Shown here: positions 1-5,257 of the stretch, in pieces
How the letters are laid out: each line of letters begins with the position of its first letter
Position numbering within the stretch: the first letter of the stretch is position 1
From: Deltaproteobacteria bacterium
GTDB lineage: Bacteria; Desulfobacterota; Desulfuromonadia; Geobacterales; Pseudopelobacteraceae
Direction: 5' to 3'
Assembly (NCBI GenBank): GCA_030654645.1
Contig: JAURXC010000318.1
Coordinates: forward strand, 1 to 6,301
DNA: 6,301 bases
Made by a program: the position numbers and the translations under genes
Notes under the pieces: generated by a model
Told to the model about the DNA's origin: nothing
Databases searched by the model: none
The model's input: only the letters and a program-made list of their open reading frames with translations

Positions 1-56
1 TCCAAACATTAATGCGTGTTTTCTATAGACAGTGCCGTTAATTTAATCTTCGTAGG

Positions 57-134
57 CTAACCCCTCCAAACCTCCCCTTGTCAGGGGAGGCTTAAAGGCT
101 TCCCCCCTGATAAGGGGGGATTGAGGGGGGTTGG
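57..134. repeat. REP-like palindromic element with two nested hairpins
   Basis: Two perfect hairpins sit side by side. The first is CCTCCCC (71-77), loop TTGTCA, GGGGAGG (84-90). The second is TCCCCCC (101-107), loop TGATAA, GGGGGGA (114-120). Flanking arms 57-66 and 125-134 also pair, with G-U wobbles at 65/126 and 58/133, and A69-A70 can pair with T121-T122, so the whole unit folds as a closed three-way junction. A short direct repeat GGCTT-AAA-GGCTT lies around the inter-hairpin spacer. It begins 18 bp beyond the stop codon of the minus-strand gene, where it could block 3' exonucleases or reduce read-through. No T-tract follows either hairpin on either strand, so a classical intrinsic terminator is unlikely. 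The C-rich/G-rich arms and extragenic position fit a REP or small non-autonomous palindromic element. Copy number elsewhere in the genome cannot be seen here. Confidence 0.7.
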
Positions 135-152
135 TTTAGATGTTACAGCTTA

Positions 153-2723
153 CTAGCGTACCGTAACCGTGACGTTCTCCCTGTTTGGTGAACCCAGGCT
201 CGAATGGAAGCTGATCCTGCGGCTCGTATTCAGGACCGGATTGACCTGCGAGAGCGTCCAGGAACCGTTGGCGGCCACGTTGACTTCCGCGATCAGGCCG
301 GCTGTCAGATCTCCCGGCACCAGGGCGCTGTTGAAGACTTTGATGGTCTGGCCATTGACCCTGGCGGTGGTGTTGCCGTCGATGCGCCAGGTCCTGGTGC
401 TGAGGGTATACTGCGCCCGCGTGATGGTCAGGGTCTCGTCGGTGGGCGGATTGACCGTAATGCTGACCGTGGCATTGTTCGAAGTCGCGCCCTGATTGTC
501 CTGGACGTTATAGGTAAAGGAATCGGCGCCGACAAAGCCGCTGGCCGGGAAATAGGTCACGGTCCCGTTCAGGTTGTTGGTCACGGTGCCGTTGCCGGGA
601 GCCGAGGCGATCACCAGCGAGGCGGGAATGACCGCGCCATCGGGATCCGAGTCATTACCGGTCAGGTTGATCAGGACCGAATTGCCGGTAAACAGCGCTG
701 CCGAATCGGCCACGGCAACCGGCGGAACATTGGGAGCCACAACCGTCACCGTGACGGTGGCCGGGTTGGAGGTCAGCGGCGTGCCGGGGAACTGGTCGGT
801 TACCGTGTACTGGAAGGTGTAGATTCCGGGAACGTCGCCGGTGAAGCTGACCGTGCCGGTTCCGTTGACGTTTGCGACAACCGAAGCGGTGCTGGACCCG
901 GGCGGCGCGGTCAGGTTGCTGACCGCGATCGAATCCGGATTCAGCGTGCTGGTGGCGGAGGTGTCATTGGCCAGCAGGGCAATGTTTTTCTGCGTTCCGG
1001 CAACGGCATTGCCCGTGTCGTTGTTTGCAACCGGAGCCACGTTGATCACGCTGATGGCTATGTTGACTATGGCCACGTTGGAAATGATGTTGTTGCTGTC
1101 CCGGACGGTATAGGTGAAGCTGTCACCGGTATCCGGCCCAAGGTTGGGGGTATAGGTAATCACTCCGGTTGCCGGGTTCACGACCGCGGTTCCATGGGCC
1201 GGCGACGACACGATCACCACCTTGGTGGGATCGATCGTGGCCGGCGCGGTGGCCGTATCGTTGGCAAGCACATTGATTGCGACACTGCCGCCGGTAGCCA
1301 CTCCGTCGGCATCGTCAACGGCCAGCGGAGGGAATAGCGTCCGGACCAGGACCGGCACCTGGTTTGTGCCGTGGGCGGCGGACAGCACCTTGACCGTGGC
1401 CGGCGGCACATCCAGCGCCGGAATGGTCAGGATACCCGAGGCTAGCGGTCCGAAGCCTTCGGCGGAGAGGGCCGGGTTGTTGAGCAGGTCACCGGAAGCG
1501 GCCCGGATGGTCAGGCTTTTGATATTCGGCTCAAAGACCGCCTCGCTGATCACCACCTCGTCCACCACGTCACCGATAACCGGAACGGCCTGGTTATCGG
1601 AGGTGTTGGTAATGGTCAGCTGCGGCGGGATCTGGTTCGGCAGCAGGCTGGTGATGTGGGCGAAGAACTTGCCGGCGCCGTTGGAGGTCATCACCAGCGG
1701 GGTCAGGTTGGCGCCGCTGATCGTCAGGTTGGAGGGCGTGTTCTGGTTGGAAGTCTGGTCAGCGGTGGCAAATACATCGATCTGGGCATTGAGCGCGTCA
1801 CGGCGGTAGGTCAGGCGATCTATGTTCAGCTTGCTGGGGATCGGAGTGGTATACTTCTGCCCTTCGAGAAAGCCCAGGTTCGTTTCGATAAAATCGATGC
1901 CGGGACCGCCGATGCCGGAGCCGATCGGGCCGTCGCAACGGAAGTAATTGGTGCCGAAGGGGCTGCCGGTAAAGGTGTGCGGAAAGTTGAAATCGCCCAG
2001 GAAGACATCGCCGTTGGGCAGGCTGGTGACGGGATCGATACCATTCAGCGTGCCGTCCGGGTTCTGGATTCCGGCGATGACCCGGGCCGGGTCCACGGTC
2101 CAGGTAAAGAACGGCCCCATGTCGCCGGTCAGCGGCCCGGTAAAGGGAATACCGGCAATACCGATGTCGCGGGTGTAACGCAGCAGGCCGCCGGTGACGG
2201 TCAGGTTCTCGACGCCGTAGGGGTGGGTAATCTTGTAGTTGCCGTCTGGAACCCCCTGGGTCAGGTACACGCGGACACGGGAGAAGACCACCTGTTCACC
2301 GGGAATCGGGTCGCCGGTATTGAAGGCGGCTTCCAGCGCCAGTACGATTACGATCCGCCCCCGGCCGGCTGCAAAGGCAAAGCTGTCAACATCCGGTGAG
2401 ATACTGTAGTAGAACGACTCATCCGGAAAGTTGTAGCCGGTCGGCGGATTGGGCGGGAACGTGATCGGCAGGTTCGCGTCGAATGGGGGGTTGGAATCCG
2501 GATTCGGCAGGATGTTGCAGATCGGCAGCGCCGAAACCGGAGAAACGGCCCTGGAGAAGCACTGCTGCAGCGCCAGCCCGTTGTTGTCGCGATACCAGGA
2601 GGGGAATCCGTAAATATTCAGCGGGCCGAAATCCCTCAGCACCGCTTCCGCCCCGGTGGCGCAGACCGACAGCAGCATTACCACCGTCAGCAACAATCCC
2701 AACAATCTTCTCGTGGTTTTCAT
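153..2723 (-). CDS. Secreted multi-domain protein with three tandem cadherin/Ig-like repeats
   Basis: This 856-residue protein starts with a Sec signal peptide (basic MKTTRR, hydrophobic 7-20, likely cleavage after AEA at 25-27). C21 is preceded by LSV, a poor lipobox, so a lipoprotein is unlikely. Residues about 28-290 form a globular domain with W43, a CDGP/HPYG pattern (HPYG 167-170; GSPFGTNYFR 253-262) and three cysteines (55, 69, 263). I recall similar stretches in uncharacterised secreted bacterial proteins but know no function. Residues about 298-462 are a beta-rich linker. Residues 465-558, 563-663 and 666-758 are three tandem repeats of the Big_9/cadherin-like type (P-x-A-x-x-D opening, N-V-L-A-N-D core, S-F-T-Y-x-V near the end). 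Residues 762-856 are a separate beta-rich end domain. There is no LPXTG, PEP-CTERM, membrane segment or visible autotransporter barrel, so the protein may be released or held by another export system. The start is well supported by GGAGG six bases upstream. Function is unknown; adhesion or surface structure is an inference. Confidence 0.9.
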   Translation of the reverse strand: MKTTRRLLGLLLTVVMLLSVCATGAEAVLRDFGPLNIYGFPSWYRDNNGLALQQCFSRAVSPVSALPICNILPNPDSNPPFDANLPITFPPNPPTGYNFPDESFYYSISPDVDSFAFAAGRGRIVIVLALEAAFNTGDPIPGEQVVFSRVRVYLTQGVPDGNYKITHPYGVENLTVTGGLLRYTRDIGIAGIPFTGPLTGDMGPFFTWTVDPARVIAGIQNPDGTLNGIDPVTSLPNGDVFLGDFNFPHTFTGSPFGTNYFRCDGPIGSGIGGPGIDFIETNLGFLEGQKYTTPIPSKLNIDRLTYRRDALNAQIDVFATADQTSNQNTPSNLTISGANLTPLVMTSNGAGKFFAHITSLLPNQIPPQLTITNTSDNQAVPVIGDVVDEVVISEAVFEPNIKSLTIRAASGDLLNNPALSAEGFGPLASGILTIPALDVPPATVKVLSAAHGTNQVPVLVRTLFPPLAVDDADGVATGGSVAINVLANDTATAPATIDPTKVVIVSSPAHGTAVVNPATGVITYTPNLGPDTGDSFTYTVRDSNNIISNVAIVNIAISVINVAPVANNDTGNAVAGTQKNIALLANDTSATSTLNPDSIAVSNLTAPPGSSTASVVANVNGTGTVSFTGDVPGIYTFQYTVTDQFPGTPLTSNPATVTVTVVAPNVPPVAVADSAALFTGNSVLINLTGNDSDPDGAVIPASLVIASAPGNGTVTNNLNGTVTYFPASGFVGADSFTYNVQDNQGATSNNATVSITVNPPTDETLTITRAQYTLSTRTWRIDGNTTARVNGQTIKVFNSALVPGDLTAGLIAEVNVAANGSWTLSQVNPVLNTSRRISFHSSLGSPNRENVTVTVR
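450..1331 (-). repeat. Three tandem Ig/cadherin-like repeat units within the coding region
   Basis: The units cover approximately 1050-1331, 735-1037 and 450-728, each about 93-101 codons. Unit openings read PPLAVDDADG, APVANNDTGN and PPVAVADSAA. The cores read INVLANDT, IALLANDT and INLTGNDS. The closing strands read SFTYTV, TFQYTV and SFTYNV. Only unit 3 keeps the acidic DSDPDG loop that often binds calcium in such domains; units 1 and 2 have TATAPATIDP and SATSTLNPD there. The units are diverged at protein level, so recent DNA-level duplication is not apparent. Confidence 0.85.
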
Positions 2724-2729
2724 GATTTT

Positions 2730-2734
2730 CCTCC
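2730..2734 (-). promoter_or_regulatory. Ribosome binding site of the Ig-repeat gene
   Basis: On the minus strand the sequence reads CGGAGGAAAATC before ATG. GGAGG lies six bases from the start codon, a near-ideal Shine-Dalgarno that fixes the start at 2723 and places the signal peptide at the exact N-terminus. Confidence 0.85.
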
Positions 2735-2859
2735 GTTACCCATAATCTGCGGCCGTTTAATTTATGTTTCCGTCAATGAGGCGCTAAATCCGGTTCGACT
2801 GAATAGATGACATGACCATTGTTTGAAATCCGACAACATCCGTCGGGTATCCATCCCAT

Positions 2860-2875
2860 ATCAACAAGCATGCCA
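2860..2875 (-). promoter_or_regulatory. Candidate sigma-54 (-24/-12) promoter for the Ig-repeat gene
   Basis: The minus strand reads TGGCATGCTTGTTGAT. Compared with the sigma-54 consensus TGGCAYRNNNNTTGCW it matches every defined position except the C of the -12 GC, which is A here. Spacing between the -24 and -12 blocks is correct. Transcription would start near 2849, leaving a leader of about 125 nt. The missing -12 C is a real weakness because that dinucleotide is normally conserved, so this may be a weak promoter or a chance match. No better sigma-70 promoter was found closer to the gene. Confidence 0.3.
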
Positions 2876-2909
2876 GCACTCAAACCGCCCCCAAAACGAA
2901 CATAAATAT

Positions 2910-2921
2910 TTGATATTGCAG
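2910..2921 (+). repeat. TTGA-N-ATTGCAG direct repeat, copy 1
   Basis: Reads TTGATATTGCAG: TTGA, one base, ATTGCAG. It shares 11 defined bases with the copies at 3019 and 3172 but has a one-base shorter gap. It lies upstream of both divergent genes. A regulator binding site is possible; no known regulator is recognised. Confidence 0.4.
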
Positions 2922-2955
2922 CGGTTGCCCATCCGGCCTAAATCTGCCGGGGGGT

Positions 2956-2972
2956 GCCAAAAAAATATTGGC
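2956..2972. repeat. Short inverted repeat GCCAA-N7-TTGGC
   Basis: Perfect 5-bp arms GCCAA (2956-2960) and TTGGC (2968-2972) around an all A/T 7-base centre. The form suits a dimeric regulator operator, but arms this short are common by chance. Confidence 0.25.
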
Positions 2973-3003
2973 TACCAGCGGCCAGAGGGTACGTACGGAA
3001 TCT

Positions 3004-3020
3004 AACAAACCGGTTTTGTT
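3004..3020. repeat. Inverted repeat AACAAA-CCGGT-TTTGTT
   Basis: Six-base arms 3004-3009 and 3015-3020 are perfectly complementary around CCGGT. The right arm runs into the second TTGA-N2-ATTGCAG copy (sharing TT at 3019-3020). It may be part of the same regulatory site. It is not followed by a T-tract, so it is not a terminator on the plus strand. Confidence 0.3.
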
Positions 3021-3031
3021 GATCATTGCAG
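3019..3031 (+). repeat. TTGA-N2-ATTGCAG direct repeat, copy 2
   Basis: Reads TTGATCATTGCAG and matches copy 3 (3172-3184) at 11 of 13 positions, the only difference being TC versus CT in the gap. It lies 153 bp upstream of copy 3, on the same strand. Confidence 0.45.
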
Positions 3032-3038
3032 CTGTAAA

Positions 3039-3064
3039 AAAAATCAGCGCCAGTCCGGATTTTT
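3039..3064. repeat. AT-rich inverted repeat AAAAATC-N12-GATTTTT
   Basis: Perfect 7-bp arms 3039-3045 and 3058-3064 flank a 12-base loop. The stem is mostly A-T and weak. It could be a regulator site or a poor hairpin; nothing decides between these. Confidence 0.25.
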
Positions 3065-3171
3065 GCTATCTTGCATAAAAAAGCATTTGTGTTTAGTGTG
3101 TTAGCCATGCGGAGCAATCAGAGCCGAACCAAATTTAAGCCTGAAATGTGCATGAATTACCGGAAACAATT

Positions 3172-3184
3172 TTGACTATTGCAG
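3172..3184 (+). repeat. TTGA-N2-ATTGCAG direct repeat, copy 3, at the propeller-gene promoter
   Basis: Reads TTGACTATTGCAG. Its last six bases are the proposed -35 element (TTGCAG, 3179-3184), so a protein bound here would contact or block RNA polymerase. This is the copy best placed to regulate the downstream operon. Confidence 0.45.
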
Positions 3185-3208
3185 TTAAGAACAGATTTCT
3201 CATATAGT
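3179..3208 (+). promoter_or_regulatory. Candidate sigma-70 promoter of the propeller/cohesin operon
   Basis: TTGCAG (3179-3184), an 18-base spacer and TATAGT (3203-3208; five of six consensus bases). The -35 is weak (three of six), as expected for an activator-dependent promoter. Transcription would begin near 3215, giving a leader of about 34 nt before the ATG at 3249. The -10 overlaps the in-frame GTG at 3207, which argues against that GTG being the start codon. Confidence 0.35.
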
Positions 3209-3232
3209 GATCTCAACCACATCTCGGTACGC

Positions 3233-3240
3233 AAGCGGGG
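3233..3240 (+). promoter_or_regulatory. Ribosome binding site of the propeller gene
   Basis: AAGCGGGG lies eight bases before ATG 3249. It is a moderate Shine-Dalgarno match that decides for this ATG over the in-frame GTG 42 bases upstream, which would put 14 polar residues in front of a normal signal peptide. Confidence 0.5.
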
Positions 3241-3248
3241 CTTTGACA

Positions 3249-5222
3249 ATGAAGAGCTACAAGTTACAGGGGGGTTGCACGGCGCTGCTGCTGGCGGTTC
3301 TGTTTTTTCCGGGAATTGCCGCTGCCGCTGATAACGGGGTAAGCCCGGCAGCCGCTGGCGCCGTGACTTCCAAGGCGCCGGCCGGAATCAGGGAAACGGT
3401 GCGGCAGGGCATCCGGGTGGAACTGGACGTTGTGCCGCTTGCAACCGCCGGGGAAGCTGCGGCCGAAGTGCGCGAGGGAGAGTACGCCACCGTCAGTCTG
3501 AAGCTGAGTGATGCAGACAGCGGAGCTCCGGTAACCGCCATGATGCCGAAAGTCTGGATCGATCTGCGGAAGGAATTCAAGGGGGATAAGAAAGGCCAGC
3601 CGACCATCACCTGCGCCGACAAGGTGCGCGGTTACCTGCAGGGCACCCTCAGCTTCCGCCCGGACATCGACCTGAACAGCTATTACATCCTGACCCTCAA
3701 CAACGATGCCACGATCGGGGTTATCGACCCGATCAAGGGGGTGGCTGGCTATTCGCAGCTGTATGCCATGATTGCCCTGGCACGCCCGGGAGAGGACTGG
3801 GTATACAGCCGCGACGAAAAGACCCTCTTCGTGACGATGCCCAAGGCCGGCCAGGTAGCGGTGATCGACACGGAAAGCTTCAAGGTGACCAAGAACATCG
3901 CCGCCGGCGAGGTTCCCTTCAGGATCGCGCTCCAGCCGGACGGCAGATATCTCTGGATCGGCAACAATGCCGAGGGGGGCTCAAGCGGCGTCACGGTGCT
4001 GGACGCGCTCAGCGGCAAGCCGGCGGCCTGGCTGCCGACCGGGGCCGGCCATCACGAACTGGCCTTCAGCGACGACAGCAGCCACGCCTTTGTCAGCAAC
4101 CGCGACAGCGGAACCGTGTCGGTGATCGATATACAGCGGCTGGAGAAGATCAAGGACATCAAAACCGGCGACAAACCGCTCAGCATCGCGTATTCGCGCC
4201 TTAGCAAGACACTCTACGTTGCCCATGAAGGGGATGGCAGCGTTGCGGTGATCGACGGTTCCAAACTGGAAATCAGCGGGCGCATGGCGCTGGAACCTGG
4301 CCTCAAGGCGCTTCGATTCGCACCGGGAGACCGCTGGGGCTTCGTGATAAATTCCAGGACCCGCCAGCTCTCGGTTTTCGACGCATCCGGCAACGGCATC
4401 GCCTACGAAGGCGAAGTCGGCAACGAGCCGGAGCAGATCACCTTCACCGGAGAGTTCGCCTACATCCGTTCCAAAAAAACCGCCGAAGTCACCATGATTG
4501 CGCTGTCCAACCTGGGCAAGGGGGACAAGATGACCCCGCTGAGGATTTCGGGTGGCGGCATCGCGCCGAGCGAATCCACGATCCGCCCTTCCCTGGCGGA
4601 CAACATCGTGGCAACCCCCGAGGGGAACGCGGTGCTGATCGCCAGCCCGGCGGACGCGACCATCGTCTACTACATGGAAGGAATGGGGGTTCCGGCCGGG
4701 AATTTCCGCACCTACGGCAGGGTTCCGCGGGCGGTCAGCATAGTCAATCGCCAGTTACGCGAGACAACTCCGGGGGTTTACTCCGCCAAGGTCAGGATTC
4801 CGGCCGGTGGACGATACGACCTGGCTTTCCTGCTGGATTCTCCGCGCCTGGTGCAGTGCTTCGACTTCGAAGCCGCGGCAAATCCGGTCATGGCGAAATT
4901 GAAGAACAGCCGGCCGGTTGATATCGAGTTTATCGACAAGGAGCTCCGGTTAACCGCCGGCAGTCCGTACAAGCTGCGTTTCCGGCTGAAAGACTCGTCC
5001 AGCGGCCAGCCGGTGACCGGCATCAAGGACCTCTCCGGCCTGGCCAGCCTGTCGCCGACCGGGTCCTGGAGACAGAACCACGCGGCCACCCCGCTGGATG
5101 ACGGGAGCTACCAGATCGAGTTCAATGCGCCCAGAGCCGGAAGATACACTTTCTATTTCACGATCCCGTCACTGCAGCTGAAGGTCAACCAGCTTCGTCC
5201 GCTGGACCTGCACGTGCGCTGA
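3249..5222 (+). CDS. Secreted YVTN / cytochrome-D1-type beta-propeller protein flanked by Ig-like domains
   Basis: This 657-residue protein has a clear signal peptide (hydrophobic 11-23, likely cleavage in the AAAA run at 24-27). Residues about 55-137 form an Ig-like domain of FixH/YtkA character (LKLSDADSGAPVTAM). Residues about 145-478 form a seven- or eight-bladed propeller with repeated 'DGRYLWIGN...VTVLD', 'SHAFVSNRDSGTVSVID' and 'KTLYVAHEGDGSVAVID' blades typical of YVTN repeats. Residues about 485-545 and 555-657 are two further beta-sandwich segments; the last carries LKDSSSGQPVTGI, echoing the N-terminal domain. Such proteins are often labelled 'cytochrome D1 domain-containing', but no CXXCH is present and heme binding is not supported. 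After signal removal only C122 and C537 remain. TGAGHHELAFSDD (264-276) is a striking motif and possible ligand site. The protein heads an operon with the cohesin-like gene. Its role is unknown; a periplasmic or surface binding scaffold is inferred. Confidence 0.9.
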   Translation: MKSYKLQGGCTALLLAVLFFPGIAAAADNGVSPAAAGAVTSKAPAGIRETVRQGIRVELDVVPLATAGEAAAEVREGEYATVSLKLSDADSGAPVTAMMPKVWIDLRKEFKGDKKGQPTITCADKVRGYLQGTLSFRPDIDLNSYYILTLNNDATIGVIDPIKGVAGYSQLYAMIALARPGEDWVYSRDEKTLFVTMPKAGQVAVIDTESFKVTKNIAAGEVPFRIALQPDGRYLWIGNNAEGGSSGVTVLDALSGKPAAWLPTGAGHHELAFSDDSSHAFVSNRDSGTVSVIDIQRLEKIKDIKTGDKPLSIAYSRLSKTLYVAHEGDGSVAVIDGSKLEISGRMALEPGLKALRFAPGDRWGFVINSRTRQLSVFDASGNGIAYEGEVGNEPEQITFTGEFAYIRSKKTAEVTMIALSNLGKGDKMTPLRISGGGIAPSESTIRPSLADNIVATPEGNAVLIASPADATIVYYMEGMGVPAGNFRTYGRVPRAVSIVNRQLRETTPGVYSAKVRIPAGGRYDLAFLLDSPRLVQCFDFEAAANPVMAKLKNSRPVDIEFIDKELRLTAGSPYKLRFRLKDSSSGQPVTGIKDLSGLASLSPTGSWRQNHAATPLDDGSYQIEFNAPRAGRYTFYFTIPSLQLKVNQLRPLDLHVR

Positions 5223-5248
5223 ATGGATCGGATCAACCCTCTGCTACC

Positions 5249-5252
5249 GGAG
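5249..5252 (+). promoter_or_regulatory. Ribosome binding site of the cohesin-like gene
   Basis: GGAG lies five bases before ATG 5258 within the 35-bp gap after the propeller gene's stop. It supports the start and translation from a shared transcript. Confidence 0.65.
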
Positions 5253-5257
5253 AACGT

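Larger units (their letters stand above)
2724..3248. other. Divergent intergenic region, AT-richer than flanking genes
   Basis: The 525 bp between the two divergent start codons contain no convincing gene. One short plus-strand frame from a TTG at 2823 to 3005 lacks a ribosome binding site and has no recognisable protein features. The region holds a sigma-54-like sequence on the minus strand, a sigma-70-like promoter on the plus strand next to the propeller gene, three TTGA-N(1-2)-ATTGCAG copies and several short AT-rich inverted repeats. Its length exceeds what two core promoters need, which suggests regulator binding sites or untranslated leaders. Confidence 0.75.

Noticed and set aside
204..1337. 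Long open frame on the plus strand opposite the Ig-repeat gene
   Set aside because: It mirrors the antisense of a GC-rich gene; the product is rich in G, R, D and V with no domain, signal or ribosome binding site, while the minus-strand frame encodes coherent repeats.
1656..2399. Second plus-strand open frame opposite the same gene
   Set aside because: Same antisense artefact; the opposing frame holds the conserved N-terminal domain motifs.
2823..3005. 60-codon plus-strand frame in the intergenic region
   Set aside because: TTG start, no Shine-Dalgarno, no hydrophobic or domain-like features, and it runs through candidate regulatory sites.
3052..3067. Possible plus-strand sigma-54 promoter with a good -12 (TTTTTGCT)
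   Set aside because: The -24 block reads GT where GG is required and other -24 bases mismatch, so support is too weak.
3227..3240. Resemblance of GGTACGCAAGC to part of a c-di-GMP riboswitch
   Set aside because: None of the other conserved GEMM-I segments or stems are present upstream and the leader is too short.
3207..3248. In-frame GTG start giving a 671-residue propeller protein
   Set aside because: It overlaps the proposed -10 element, lacks a ribosome binding site and would bury the signal peptide behind 14 extra residues.
3249..5222. Heme-binding cytochrome d1 or c-type cytochrome function
   Set aside because: There is no CXXCH and only two cysteines in the mature protein; propeller similarity alone does not show heme binding.
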